A stretch of DNA of 64,000 nt, taken from assembly GCA_013388545.1 (NCBI GenBank), contig JACAFB010000002.1, positions 110,260 to 174,259 of the forward strand. The letters run 5' to 3'. The position numbers and the translations under genes are program-made. Numbering within the stretch: the first letter of the stretch is position 1; each line of letters opens with the position of its first letter. The DNA is from Ignavibacteriaceae bacterium (GTDB lineage: Bacteria > Bacteroidota > Ignavibacteria > Ignavibacteriales > Ignavibacteriaceae). Under the pieces are notes generated by a model. The model saw only the letters and a list, made by a program, of their open reading frames with translations, was not told the origin of the DNA and ran no database searches. Of this stretch, positions 27,814-37,401 are shown piece by piece.

Positions 27814-28117
27814 TTATAACTTTCCTTGAAATCCTCTTAGTTTTAATTTTTGTCAACTGCCTTGAAAGTTTGTCAACAGCATTACTTATCGATTTCTTAA
27901 AGTCATCTGAACTTTCGGTTGCATTTAATACCTGACCAGGAACCTGTAGGATTATCTCAGCTGTCTTTATACTGTCTTTCACATTTTGATAACTCAGAAT
28001 TACATCTGCATTAAGAATACGATCGTTATACTTCAGTAATGATGATAACTCACCATTGATGAAGTCTTTTAGCGTATTGTGTGCTTTGAACTTTCTTGCG
28101 GTTATTGAAATATTCAT
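27797..28117 (-). CDS. hpf: ribosome hibernation promoting factor, short form
   Basis: 106 aa with the beta-alpha-beta-beta-beta-alpha HPF fold: MNISITARKFKAH, a central ADVILSYQNVKDSIKTAEIILQVPGQVLNATESSDDF and a basic C-terminus. This is a short HPF/YfiA-type protein, lacking the C-terminal dimerisation domain of long HPF. It binds the 30S decoding region and inactivates ribosomes in stationary phase. A strong GGAGGATAA site precedes the ATG. Overlap with hprK suggests translational coupling. Confidence 0.9.
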   Translation of the reverse strand: MNISITARKFKAHNTLKDFINGELSSLLKYNDRILNADVILSYQNVKDSIKTAEIILQVPGQVLNATESSDDFKKSISNAVDKLSRQLTKIKTKRISRKVINDRNK

Positions 28118-28134
28118 TTTATCCTCCGATATAA

Positions 28135-29016
28135 TTAAGACTTTGGATGTGATTTTTTGTAGGTATTTTTAAGTCTTTCAATGCTCACATGAGTGTAAAT
28201 CTGGGTAGTTGAAAGATTTTCGTGACCTAAAATTTCTTTTACGGCTCTGAGGTTAGCACCCCGGTCTAACATATGGGTTGCCGCACTGTGTCTGAGCACA
28301 TGTGGACTTTTCTTCTTTATATCTACTACTTTTGAAAGATACTTATTAACAACTCTATAAATGTATTTTGGATATAAGCGTTCTCCTTTCGCATTTGTTA
28401 ATAATGGTTTGTTTGCTGATTTAAATTGATTTTTTCTAATATAATCCTCTAAAACACGAATTGATTTGCTGCCGATAGGGATGATTCTTGTTTTTCCGCC
28501 TTTACCGTGAACTCTAATGGTTTTATCTGTCTTATCGTAATCTGAAACATTCAATTTACACAGCTCTGATACTCTTATCGCTGTACCATAAAGCAGCTCG
28601 ATTATCGCGGAATGAAGTTCAGGATTATCTTCATTGTTAGTGATGATTTGATGCGTTTCTTCGAATGATTCTGCAGGAATTATTTCCGGAAGTCTCCTTG
28701 ATATTTTAGGATTACTAACCAATGCAGCCGGATTTATTTCGATAATATCTTTTTCATTAGCAAATTTAAAGAAGCCCCGGACTGTTGATAATTTTCTGGA
28801 AATTGTATTCTTATTCATTCGGGCTTCATTTAAATACATTAAAAATTGTTTGATATTTCTCCGGGAAATTTGTTTGAGCTCAGTTTTTGAAATATTGTTC
28901 ATGAAATTCACAAAATCATCAAGATCTTTGGAGTAAGAAAGCAACGTATTTGGAGAATATCTCTTTACTATTCTTAACTCAGATAAATATTCGTTTTTTA
29001 ATTCAATTAGTTTCAT
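28135..29016 (-). CDS. xerD: tyrosine recombinase XerC/XerD
   Basis: 293 aa, the Xer length. An N-terminal SAM-like core-binding domain precedes the catalytic domain with R148, K172, H239-x-x-R242, H265 and nucleophile Y274. It resolves chromosome dimers at dif. Which of XerC or XerD it represents is uncertain; many Bacteroidota carry both or a single one. Standing next to ybeY and hpf among housekeeping genes, it is not a mobile-element integrase. Confidence 0.9.
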   Translation of the reverse strand: MKLIELKNEYLSELRIVKRYSPNTLLSYSKDLDDFVNFMNNISKTELKQISRRNIKQFLMYLNEARMNKNTISRKLSTVRGFFKFANEKDIIEINPAALVSNPKISRRLPEIIPAESFEETHQIITNNEDNPELHSAIIELLYGTAIRVSELCKLNVSDYDKTDKTIRVHGKGGKTRIIPIGSKSIRVLEDYIRKNQFKSANKPLLTNAKGERLYPKYIYRVVNKYLSKVVDIKKKSPHVLRHSAATHMLDRGANLRAVKEILGHENLSTTQIYTHVSIERLKNTYKKSHPKS

Positions 29017-29030
29017 TATTTAAGCCGGGA

Positions 29031-29465
29031 TTATTTAATCGATCTTTTACTGCTCAGTTCCAAAACCAATTGATTTTCAATTCTCTTCATTTTCAGCTTA
29101 TCATTTTTTTTAACATCATCATAACCCAGCAGATGCAGAATTCCGTGAATAATCAATCGAATCATTTCATTATGAAAAGTAGTTTTAAATTTCTCGGCGT
29201 TTGCTTTAGCATCTTCAGTTGAGATAAAAATTTCTCCGTCGAGTCCGGCTGAATCTATGTTATAATTAAAAGTAATTATATCTGTTGAATAATTGTGATT
29301 AAGATATTTTTGATTGATCTCTGAAATTTCTTTTGCCGAAACAAAATTAATTGTTAGTGAATCAACACTGAATTTTAATTTATGTTTCAAATAATTAACA
29401 TATTTGTGTATAGTTCTCTTCTGTATGGAGGGCGAAGATGAATTGATTGTTAAATTTTTCAACAC
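29031..29465 (-). CDS. ybeY: endoribonuclease YbeY with variant metal site
   Basis: 144 aa. It contributes to 16S rRNA 3' maturation and ribosome quality control. The canonical metal site H-x3-H-x5-H appears as HGILHLLGYDD: H107 and H111 are present, but the third His is D117. Aspartate or another residue at this position is known in some members of this phylum, so the protein is probably still functional. The start is GTG at 29465; the stop is 14 bases before xerD. Confidence 0.9.
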   Translation of the reverse strand: MLKNLTINSSSPSIQKRTIHKYVNYLKHKLKFSVDSLTINFVSAKEISEINQKYLNHNYSTDIITFNYNIDSAGLDGEIFISTEDAKANAEKFKTTFHNEMIRLIIHGILHLLGYDDVKKNDKLKMKRIENQLVLELSSKRSIK

Positions 29466-29509
29466 TTATTTATTAAGTATTTTCTAAAGAAATAATTTTC
29501 TTTGACGCA

Positions 29510-30091
29510 TTAATAATTAAAATTATTCAATGAGTCAATCGTTTTTTGGGTATATTTTTTATACCTTACTGCCGACTTTTCAAAATCTTCAATTTCTTCG
29601 GTAGTTAAGTCTCTGATAACTTTTGCAGGAACTCCGCCAACCAATTTCCCTGACGGCACAATAAAACCCGGTTTTACAGTAGAACCTGCTGCTACCATTG
29701 AATATTCTTCAACAACTGCGCCATCAAGAATGATTGCACCGATTCCAATCAAACAGTTATCCATCAGAGTACATCCGTGAAGTTTAACCGAATGCCCGAT
29801 TGTAACCTTATTCCCAATATTCAGTGGGAATCCGCCATTTGTTACGTGGAGCATAGAGCAATCCTGAACATTTGTCATTTTTCCAATTTTGATGTAGTGG
29901 ACATCTCCTCTTATTACAGTATTATACCAAATGCTGGAATCTTCTGAAATTTCTACATCACCGATAATTTTTACTCCTGAAGCAAGAAATACATTTGAAG
30001 CGATTTTGGGAAACTTGCCTTCATAAGGAAAAAGTTTTATTTCTTCTCTTAGTTTTTGTACCTGGGAGGCATCCATCCGTTTCTCTTCCAT
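29510..30091 (-). CDS. gamma-carbonic-anhydrase-like left-handed beta-helix protein
   Basis: 193 aa. Hexapeptide repeats form a left-handed beta helix (about residues 28-160). Three histidines positioned as in gamma-carbonic anhydrases (SMLHVTNGG and TIGHSVKLHGCTL) suggest a metal site at the trimer interface. Many such proteins (PaaY/YrdA/CaiE-like) have uncertain activity, so the enzyme function is not assigned. The ATG at 30091 overlaps the DUF3108 gene by 43 bp; M6 at 30076 is an alternative. Confidence 0.85.
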   Translation of the reverse strand: MEEKRMDASQVQKLREEIKLFPYEGKFPKIASNVFLASGVKIIGDVEISEDSSIWYNTVIRGDVHYIKIGKMTNVQDCSMLHVTNGGFPLNIGNKVTIGHSVKLHGCTLMDNCLIGIGAIILDGAVVEEYSMVAAGSTVKPGFIVPSGKLVGGVPAKVIRDLTTEEIEDFEKSAVRYKKYTQKTIDSLNNFNY

Positions 30092-30873
30092 TCTTTTAAT
30101 TCGAGTGTGATGTTTCCAATAATTACCTTCATCTTGGCAATTACGGGGATTGAAGCTTCATCATTGGTAAACCATCCCTCAAAATAACCGGTTAATCCGA
30201 AAACACTGACAAAATCTGTTTCACCATCAAGCCTGACACATGCAATATCGTAATCTACTGCGTCAATGGATTCATCTGTAACTTCAGTATAAAAATTGAT
30301 TTTTGCAGATTCTTTTTTCTCAGTTACAAAGCAAGGAACATTTACTGATTTCTTTTTGCCGAAATTTGTTCTTGCGTAATAAAATATCGATAGACCGTCT
30401 ACGTAATTCTTATCAAGGCTTGTGGTTGAATCAGTCCAAACTTTAGGAGGATGAATTCTACCCTTTAGAACATGAATTCTGGATTTCTTATAATCGAAAT
30501 TATAATCAGTATAGGTAGTATCATTATCCTCAAGAATTAATCCTCTGAAGAAACGTGAAGCACACGCCGAGTCAAACCTGCTCTCATAAATCTGATGCAG
30601 ATCAACGAAAGGGATTCCAGAGTATGAGTTTATGTATGCCCTGGCAGAGTAAATTTTTTTACCGTCAACATTTTTTTCAGCAGTTATTATCAATCTTACC
30701 TGTCCGAGTTTAATGAACGAATAACTAACTTCATAAAGTAAGTCTTCTCCAACAACTAGTGTTTTCGATGGAGATGAATTCATACGGACCGAAGATGCGT
30801 TTACTTTACCGTAAAGAAAAATGAAAACCCCTGTAAGTATTAATGATAGAATAATGAATGATGCTTTTTTCAT
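30049..30873 (-). CDS. DUF3108-family exported protein
   Basis: 274 aa. The N-terminus has a signal-anchor-like hydrophobic stretch (residues 4-21). Residues about 38-260 match DUF3108, with VVGEDLLYEVSYSFIKLGQVRL and later QIYESRFDSACASRFF, a beta-rich periplasmic fold common in Bacteroidota and Proteobacteria. Function is not known to me. It overlaps the upstream S41 protease by four bases and the downstream gamma-CA-like gene by 43, so it belongs to this envelope operon. Confidence 0.85.
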   Translation of the reverse strand: MKKASFIILSLILTGVFIFLYGKVNASSVRMNSSPSKTLVVGEDLLYEVSYSFIKLGQVRLIITAEKNVDGKKIYSARAYINSYSGIPFVDLHQIYESRFDSACASRFFRGLILEDNDTTYTDYNFDYKKSRIHVLKGRIHPPKVWTDSTTSLDKNYVDGLSIFYYARTNFGKKKSVNVPCFVTEKKESAKINFYTEVTDESIDAVDYDIACVRLDGETDFVSVFGLTGYFEGWFTNDEASIPVIAKMKVIIGNITLELKEWKRNGWMPPRYKN

Positions 30874-32477
30874 CTTATGCTTGCAAGTTTCTTTGCTTCT
30901 TCAAAAAGTGTGATTGCTTTGTTAAACTGTTTGTCAATCTGCAAAAGAACTAAAAACCATCCGTCATTCTTCCAGTAATTTCGGGCGATTTGTGCTTTTA
31001 ATCTGGTTACAATGTATTCCCTGTCTTTATCAAAATCTTCCTGGTTAAACTTAACATCTTTTGATTCAGCAAATTTTATAAAATTGTTTACTTCATCATC
31101 TGAAAATGAAAATTCTTTAACAAAACGATTAAGATCGCTTCCGTATTTAAATTTGATGATGCTTCCTTGATTTTCAAGATAATTCAGTATATACTGATAA
31201 AAGATATTTTTTCTTAAGAGGTTTGAAGAATACCCTGTTACTTTTTCGGATTTAACAATATAATCAGGAGTAATTCCACCTCCTCCATAGACGATTCTGC
31301 CTTTATTTGTTTTAAAAACAGGTTTAAGAGAGTCTTCCTCAGCTTTATGTTGAATATTATCACCTTCTTCAACATCTGAATTTTCAATTTCTGAATAATA
31401 CTTTTCTTTTCCGTCTTTGTAATCCTTTTGAATCAACCTGCCGGATGGAGTAAAATATTCTGAAATTGTTAATCTTAAAGCTGAATTATCCGGCAATGTG
31501 AACTGACGTTGCACTAATCCTTTTCCAAATGTGTTTTCTCCAACAATTAAACCTTTGTCCCAATCCTGTATAGCTCCGGATACAATTTCACTTGCAGAGG
31601 CACTTCCACTGTTCACTAATACAATCAATGGAATGTTTTCATAGGGATAGGTTTCCGCTGCTAAAAATTCTTCATTAAATTCTTCTCTTCTGCCTTGCGT
31701 ATAAACTATTTTTTTCTTTCCGTCTATAAAAAGATCAGCAATTTTTACAGCCTGATTCAAATATCCGCCCGGATTACTTCGAAGATCAAGAATCAATTGC
31801 TTCATTCCAGATTTCTTTAATTCATCAAGTGCTTTTTTCAGTTCGTCGTAAGTGGTTTCTGAAAACCTTGAAACGCTGACATATCCTGTTTTATCATCAA
31901 TCATAATTCGTGTATCAACAGAATAGATAGGAATTTTATCTCGGATTATCTGATACTCTAATAATTCTTTCACACCAGATCTTATAATAGTCACTGAAAC
32001 TTTTGTTCCGGCTTTACCTCTTAGCTTTTTGCGAACTTCTTCATTAGTTATTCCGATACATTCAACTCCATCTATTTTGATAATGCGATCTCCTGACATT
32101 ATTCCAAGCTCTTCACTTGGGCCTCCGGAAATCGGGGAAACAACAGTTAAAGTATCATCTACTACCTGGAACTCGATTCCAATTCCTTCAAAATCACCGC
32201 GGAATGATTCTTCGATTGATTCCATTTGTGAAGCGGGAAGGTAAACAGAATGAGGATCGAGATTGCTTAGCATACCATTAATGGCATCCTCTACAAGTTT
32301 TTGTGTATCAACTTCCTCTACGTAATACTTTTCAGTGTAAGTTAAAACGTCATTAAACTTAAGCAGGCTTTCCCTTAGGTTGTCGCCTGACACGATTTTA
32401 TCAATCAAAATACCAAGCGCAATTCCTATGGCAAGTATCGCGATTGTAAATGTGAATTTAAATTTCTGAAATATCAT
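30870..32477 (-). CDS. carboxy-terminal processing protease (S41)
   Basis: 535 aa. An N-terminal membrane anchor (about residues 8-26), a PDZ domain (about 90-170, GIGIEFQVVDDTLTVVSPISGGP) and the S41 catalytic domain with Ser294 in NSGSASASEI and Lys319 in GENTFGKGLVQ, 25 residues apart as in Tsp/CtpA. It cuts periplasmic proteins near their C-termini and can process envelope hydrolases. The C-terminal about 170 residues form an extra helical region. The end overlaps DUF3108 by four bases. Confidence 0.93.
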   Translation of the reverse strand: MIFQKFKFTFTIAILAIGIALGILIDKIVSGDNLRESLLKFNDVLTYTEKYYVEEVDTQKLVEDAINGMLSNLDPHSVYLPASQMESIEESFRGDFEGIGIEFQVVDDTLTVVSPISGGPSEELGIMSGDRIIKIDGVECIGITNEEVRKKLRGKAGTKVSVTIIRSGVKELLEYQIIRDKIPIYSVDTRIMIDDKTGYVSVSRFSETTYDELKKALDELKKSGMKQLILDLRSNPGGYLNQAVKIADLFIDGKKKIVYTQGRREEFNEEFLAAETYPYENIPLIVLVNSGSASASEIVSGAIQDWDKGLIVGENTFGKGLVQRQFTLPDNSALRLTISEYFTPSGRLIQKDYKDGKEKYYSEIENSDVEEGDNIQHKAEEDSLKPVFKTNKGRIVYGGGGITPDYIVKSEKVTGYSSNLLRKNIFYQYILNYLENQGSIIKFKYGSDLNRFVKEFSFSDDEVNNFIKFAESKDVKFNQEDFDKDREYIVTRLKAQIARNYWKNDGWFLVLLQIDKQFNKAITLFEEAKKLASIR

Positions 32478-32494
32478 CTTAACTCCGGTTAAAT

Positions 32495-34141
32495 TTAAAA
32501 TCTTGTTTTCAAAGTAAAGAACGAAAGCATTTCATCGGTTGATTTAGTTCCCGTCTTACTTTGATTATTATATATAAAATTAATCGTTAATAAAAACTGA
32601 TTGATCAATTCATAATTAATTTCTAGCTGAATATTTCTTGAATAAGTCCGCTTACCGTCAAGAAATTTAACTTTCTCGGAATCTCCTTCTCTGTGCCCGA
32701 GATTTATATCTCCTCCAACATTTACCAGTTCATTATTTTCGTTTAAATAATTTTCACCATGAATTGAGTAAAGAAAATTCAGGCTTATGTCAAGTCTGTT
32801 TGTAAACCTATAATTAAGGTTCCCAAAAAACAACTCACTATTTGGTAGCAAATTCCGGTTGAAACTGTGATTGAAATTAGAAAAATTATTTATTAAAAAA
32901 CGGTGGGAAAAAACATAAGGTTCAATTCTTGTATATTCCAATTGAAATTCCAGAGGAAAAATATCGTAGAAAATATCCGACACTAAACCAGCATTTAAGT
33001 ATATCTGATTTCCCCACCAGCCCGATCCGATTTTCCCATAAGAGATATCATCGATTAAAAGTGTTCCAAAAAGTTTCAGCCTCTGAACAGAATTGTTGTT
33101 CACATCAACAAAAAGCATCGAATTATCGCGATCGTAGTTTGAATGTTCAACTGATTTGTAGAAAGCAAATGGATTCAGATAAGCAAAATCCATTCCTCTG
33201 TTTCCATAAACAACTATCTCGCCTAAACCAATATCCAGATGTTTTGAAATATTGAATCCTATTCGATGGTAGCCAATGAATTTTTCACTAATAGATTTTT
33301 CATCAATCAAATTGAATCCAAGAAGTTTTCCGTGAAAGTAAGAAAATGAAAAGAATTTGTACCTGATATTAAAGCCGAGATAATCAAAAACAGGAGCATC
33401 ATCGGATATGATCTTTCCAATTTGACCGTAGCCAACTTTTAGCCTGTCGCGGCCGACTTTGAATTTTACCAGATCCAGATCAGCAGTTAAATAACCTGAT
33501 GTTTCATCAAAAAAGGATTCATCAGATTTTTCATTGAACTTAAAATTGTAAACAAGACCTTTCCGTAAAAGTGCGGCTCTTTTATTTCCGAAATTAACTC
33601 CGTTGGTACCTTTTAATGCGAAACCGAATTTATCGATAAACGTTCCCCTGAGATCCCCACCTATTATTCCAAGTGAAGTTGATAAATTAACTTTACTGAG
33701 TCTGTCATTATAAAAAATGGTCTGACCTTCTGCTAAAAGATTTATGAACAGATTTGCTTTTCCTTTTTCAGAAAAGAAGTAAAGATATTTTTCTTTCTCC
33801 GAGAAAAAATTATAACAATTATTTTCGATCAATCCCGAGCTTGAGTTAAGGGTTCCGTATAGTTCAAATTCAAACTCTGAGCAAAAATCTTTAAGCATTA
33901 ATCTGTCGTTAGCATCAAGTTTCTCCTGCTTATCTAAAACCGCAAGCAGATAAAATGAAATCTCTTTCCTTGTTTTAGGAATTTCAAAAGAGTTGTAATC
34001 GTTTAAAACCTGGATTGTTTCCATCCTTTCCAGAAAATCATAAACCGGATTTGACTCATCAACGTATTCTGCCTGAGCATAAACATCTATTTGCAGAAAC
34101 AGAAAAATCCCAACAATAAAAACTATCTTACTTCTTCCCAT
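32495..34141 (-). CDS. outer-membrane beta-barrel protein, Wzi-like capsule assembly family
   Basis: 548 aa. A signal peptide (about residues 1-22, ending VYAQ) is followed by alternating hydrophobic/aromatic strands ending in a C-terminal ...LSFFTLKTRF, a typical outer-membrane barrel signature. The N-terminal periplasmic segment with YDFLERMETIQVL and the overall layout resemble capsule-assembly Wzi proteins of Bacteroidota. This assignment is by pattern, not by any catalytic residue. It overlaps the glycosyltransferase gene by 19 bp, which fits a surface polysaccharide role. Confidence 0.65.
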   Translation of the reverse strand: MGRSKIVFIVGIFLFLQIDVYAQAEYVDESNPVYDFLERMETIQVLNDYNSFEIPKTRKEISFYLLAVLDKQEKLDANDRLMLKDFCSEFEFELYGTLNSSSGLIENNCYNFFSEKEKYLYFFSEKGKANLFINLLAEGQTIFYNDRLSKVNLSTSLGIIGGDLRGTFIDKFGFALKGTNGVNFGNKRAALLRKGLVYNFKFNEKSDESFFDETSGYLTADLDLVKFKVGRDRLKVGYGQIGKIISDDAPVFDYLGFNIRYKFFSFSYFHGKLLGFNLIDEKSISEKFIGYHRIGFNISKHLDIGLGEIVVYGNRGMDFAYLNPFAFYKSVEHSNYDRDNSMLFVDVNNNSVQRLKLFGTLLIDDISYGKIGSGWWGNQIYLNAGLVSDIFYDIFPLEFQLEYTRIEPYVFSHRFLINNFSNFNHSFNRNLLPNSELFFGNLNYRFTNRLDISLNFLYSIHGENYLNENNELVNVGGDINLGHREGDSEKVKFLDGKRTYSRNIQLEINYELINQFLLTINFIYNNQSKTGTKSTDEMLSFFTLKTRF

Positions 34142-34860
34142 ACAGACGAAATCGCTTTCTTTCTTAAGAAGACTGAAAAACCATTTTTAATCCACGACCA
34201 GGTAACATTTGCATAACCTAATTTCCTGAATCGGCGGGGAGATTCATAAACAAAAATTCTGTTAGTGAAAATTATTTTCCCAAGTTTGCGCAGCCTCCTG
34301 AATAAATCAAAATCTTCTCCGGCAGCAAGTTCACGGTTATAACCGTTAACTTTCTCAAAATAACTTCTCCTTATAACCTGACATTCGCCTCTTCCCATTC
34401 CTACTCCAACCAAATTAAGTAATCTGAAATAATTGTTGTACCCGAAGTGATATAATTTATCAAGAGTTGTTTCTTCACCAGGAGAAATTTTAACGAAGCA
34501 AGTCAATGCAATTGAATCAGAAGGATAGAATTCTTCATTAAGAAACGTAAAGAAAGATTTAATATCCGGAATGATTATGTCAGCATTCAGAAAAATTAGT
34601 ATATCACCAGAAGCAATTCTAGCACCGTTGTTTCTACCGGCGGCGATTGTCTGCTTAATGCCTTTTGAATTAATTTTAAGGATATCAGCATACATTATCG
34701 CAATGTCTAAAGTTTTATCTGTACTCCCTCCGTCTGAAATGATTAATTCAAAATCAAAGCCAGCATCTCTTCTGAAGTCAACTAAACTTGAAAGAAGTCT
34801 TTCAATTAGTTTTTCCTCATTTAAAGTTGGAATGATTATACTATACTTTATTTCTTTCAT
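34123..34860 (-). CDS. GT2-family glycosyltransferase
   Basis: 245 aa. An N-terminal GT-A fold has SIIIPTLNEEKLIERLLSSL, ISDGGSTDKT and FLNADIIIP (a DxD-like metal site), followed by GMGRGECQVIRRSYFEKVNGY and a C-terminal basic/hydrophobic stretch. It is the family of membrane-associated glycosyltransferases acting on lipids or polyprenyl-phosphate sugars. The donor and acceptor are unknown. A TTG immediately precedes the ATG at 34860, and the start overlaps the DUF2279 stop by one base. Confidence 0.85.
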   Translation of the reverse strand: MKEIKYSIIIPTLNEEKLIERLLSSLVDFRRDAGFDFELIISDGGSTDKTLDIAIMYADILKINSKGIKQTIAAGRNNGARIASGDILIFLNADIIIPDIKSFFTFLNEEFYPSDSIALTCFVKISPGEETTLDKLYHFGYNNYFRLLNLVGVGMGRGECQVIRRSYFEKVNGYNRELAAGEDFDLFRRLRKLGKIIFTNRIFVYESPRRFRKLGYANVTWSWIKNGFSVFLRKKAISSVWEEVR

Positions 34861-35807
34861 CAAAACAAAAATAAAAAAAAGGCACCTTTGGGACTAATTC
34901 TCAACCCGGGCATAGGGAAATGAATAAAGTTTAAACTGTTTTTAACAAATTGCCAGCCGCTGCCATAAAGTGGAAGTGACTCTGCATCCAGATCAAGAGC
35001 AATATAAAATTCGTTAGTTCCTCCCCCTAGCCCATCCAGATTTTTCACTCCCATGCCAAATGAAATGTTCAAGAATTCAGGCCAATAATCAGAAACGTCT
35101 TCAGGGAGAATGTTTTTCAAACGAAGAGATATCCAATATTTCTGACCTTCATAATCGTCTATTGAATTCCCTTTATGAAGACCATCTTTGAATTTTTTTG
35201 AAGGATAATAACTAAACCTTGGCTGAAAATTTTTGAGATAAGGAAAGTAGTATTGTCCAAGCATAAATCCGGTTCCAAGCAGGTTAGCAGCCGCATCACC
35301 GGGACTAAAACCCCAATTGGGTCCGAATCCGTCTTCTATTTCGACATACAGCTGAAAAGCCATTGCAAGTGAGCTTCCCCAAATTGCTGCTGTTTCAGAC
35401 TGTATATTTGCTGATTCAAGTCCCGCCGAAAACAAATGAGCTAAAACAGCACCGCCGTAAAAGTGACCTACTTTATCTATCCAGCGCGCATAATTCCAGT
35501 CATTCTGAAAATGAAATGTTGATCGCTGATCTTTCCACCAGGCATTACGCTGGTAAATGTGAACGAGAATTCCTGTTCCTAAAGAAATTGTCCCAACGCC
35601 TGCCAAAATTTTATAATCGATCTCTGAATTTAGTGGATCAAAAACGGATGTACTTTTCTGAAAGCGAAGGCTTAGAGGTAAAGCAAAAGTGCTTGAATCT
35701 GTTTGGGAATTAAGCTCAATTCCAGAAGATTTAAGAAATGTTGTATCTATCTGAGCAAAATTTATTTGGTTTAAGAATAAAAGAATTATCAAAATGAATT
35801 TTTTCAT
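34860..35807 (-). CDS. DUF2279-family predicted envelope protein
   Basis: 315 aa. A signal peptide (about residues 1-18, ending INFAQ) is followed by a region with DKVGHFYGGAVLAHLFSAGL and GFGPNWGFSPGDAAANLLG, the pattern of DUF2279/YfiM-type proteins. Later residues resemble outer-membrane strands with an aromatic C-terminus (GAFFLFLF). Function unknown. It is the first gene of the unit that continues through the glycosyltransferase, Wzi-like protein and S41 protease. Confidence 0.75.
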   Translation of the reverse strand: MKKFILIILLFLNQINFAQIDTTFLKSSGIELNSQTDSSTFALPLSLRFQKSTSVFDPLNSEIDYKILAGVGTISLGTGILVHIYQRNAWWKDQRSTFHFQNDWNYARWIDKVGHFYGGAVLAHLFSAGLESANIQSETAAIWGSSLAMAFQLYVEIEDGFGPNWGFSPGDAAANLLGTGFMLGQYYFPYLKNFQPRFSYYPSKKFKDGLHKGNSIDDYEGQKYWISLRLKNILPEDVSDYWPEFLNISFGMGVKNLDGLGGGTNEFYIALDLDAESLPLYGSGWQFVKNSLNFIHFPMPGLRISPKGAFFLFLF

Positions 35808-35822
35808 TCAACACTTAAAGAT

Positions 35823-35886
35823 AAGCTGACAGAAAATATTATCATTTAAAGATTTTATACAGGCAGAAGTAAATCTCTGTCAGCTT
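35823..35886. repeat. 11-bp perfect inverted repeat spanning the lysS 3' end
   Basis: AAGCTGACAGA (35823-35833) and TCTGTCAGCTT (35876-35886) are exact reverse complements separated by 42 bp. The right arm covers the lysS stop codon at 35880-35882. On the plus strand a TTTTT-like tail follows but no plus-strand gene exists; on the minus strand only a weak T-rich stretch follows, so it is not a standard terminator. Confidence 0.5.
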
Positions 35887-37391
35887 TTTACTTCAGGTTT
35901 CATCTGTGGAAAAAAGATTACATCTCTTATTGATGATTGATTTGTCAATACCATCACCAACCTGTCGATACCAACTCCAAGTCCGGCAGTTGGAGGCATA
36001 CCATATTCAAGTGCTCTGAGAAAATCCTCATCAACCTGGTGAGCTTCTTCATCTCCGGCTTCCCGCATTTTAACCTGTTCCTCAAATCTTTTTCTTTGAT
36101 CAATAGGATCATTCAGTTCTGAAAATGCATTACAGATCTCTCTTCCTCCAACATATACTTCAAATCTTTCAACCAATCCTTCTTTTGATCGGTGCTTTTT
36201 TGCAAGCGGCGAAAGCTCAAGCGGGTAATCCATTACAAATGTAGGTTGAATCAATTCTGGTTGAACAGCGGTACTGAAAATCTCATCAATTAATTTTCCT
36301 TTTGAATTTATTTGTGAAACATCAACACCCAGTTTCTTTGCTGCATTTTTCATCTCATCAATGCCGGCTGTAAGAACATTTACACCGGTCTTTGACTGAA
36401 TTTCATCAACCATCGAAATTCTTTTCCAGGGAGCAGCAAAATTTATTTTATTGTTTTCGTATTCGAACTGGAGATTTTGAAAAACTTCTGAAGCGATGCT
36501 GGTAATCATTACTTCAACGAAGTTCATCATCCAGAGATAATCCTTATAAGGTACATAGAGTTCCATCATTGTAAATTCAGGATTATGAGTTCTGTCGAGC
36601 CCTTCGTTTCTGAAATCTTTCGATATTTCATAAACGCCATTGAATCCGCCAACGATCAATCTTTTCAGATAAAGTTCATCAGCGATACGGAGAAATAAAT
36701 CATTATCAAGCGCATTATGATGCGTGATAAATGGTCGTGCTGCAGCTCCGCCGTATAAAGTTTGAAGAACCGGAGTTTCAACTTCAAGATAATTCTGTGA
36801 ATCAAGGAATTTTCTCATCGATGTAATGATTTTGCTCCGGTTTATAAATACATCTCTTATCTGAGGATTAACGATCAAATCAACATATCGTTGACGGTAA
36901 CGAAGCTCTTTGTCAACAAACTGATCGTGCAAAATAACATTCCCCTGCTCATCGGTTGTTTCTTTCACTATCGGAAGAGGTCTTAAAGATTTGGTTAGGA
37001 GCTCCAGCTTTTGAACATGAATTGAAATTTCGCCCGTCTTTGTTTTGAATACAAATCCCTCAACTCCTATAATATCACCAATGTCCATAAGTTTAAAAGC
37101 ATCATATCGTTCACCGATATCATCTTTCTTAAGATATATTTGAATTTTACCTTTTGCATCAGCAATGTGAGCAAATGAAGCTTTGCCCATTCTTCTTAAA
37201 GCCATAATACGTCCGGCGATTTTTATATCAAACGTTTCGCCTTCTTTAAAGTTCTTTTTTATTGTTTCAGTATCCGAATCAACATCAAATGAATATGCAA
37301 AAGGTTCTATGCCCATTTCTCTCAGATGATCTAATTCTTCAAATCGTCTTTTGATTAAAACGTTAACATCGCTTTGATAATTGGATTTCAC
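35880..37391 (-). CDS. lysS: lysyl-tRNA synthetase (class II)
   Basis: 503 aa. The N-terminal OB-fold anticodon-binding domain (about residues 55-160) precedes the class II core with motif 2 ([20 protein letters not shown]) and the ending [30 protein letters not shown]. It charges tRNA-Lys. The start is GTG with GGAG nine bases upstream; no ATG fits better. It is the last gene of the trpS-scpA-scpB-rluB-dacB-lysS run, with an inverted repeat at its 3' end. Confidence 0.97.
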   Translation of the reverse strand: MKSNYQSDVNVLIKRRFEELDHLREMGIEPFAYSFDVDSDTETIKKNFKEGETFDIKIAGRIMALRRMGKASFAHIADAKGKIQIYLKKDDIGERYDAFKLMDIGDIIGVEGFVFKTKTGEISIHVQKLELLTKSLRPLPIVKETTDEQGNVILHDQFVDKELRYRQRYVDLIVNPQIRDVFINRSKIITSMRKFLDSQNYLEVETPVLQTLYGGAAARPFITHHNALDNDLFLRIADELYLKRLIVGGFNGVYEISKDFRNEGLDRTHNPEFTMMELYVPYKDYLWMMNFVEVMITSIASEVFQNLQFEYENNKINFAAPWKRISMVDEIQSKTGVNVLTAGIDEMKNAAKKLGVDVSQINSKGKLIDEIFSTAVQPELIQPTFVMDYPLELSPLAKKHRSKEGLVERFEVYVGGREICNAFSELNDPIDQRKRFEEQVKMREAGDEEAHQVDEDFLRALEYGMPPTAGLGVGIDRLVMVLTNQSSIRDVIFFPQMKPEVKS

Positions 37392-37401
37392 TTAATCTCC
37401 T

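Noticed and set aside
28135..29016. Mobile-element integrase or prophage signature
   Set aside because: The tyrosine recombinase sits among ybeY, hpf and hprK, has Xer length and lacks att-like repeats or phage genes.
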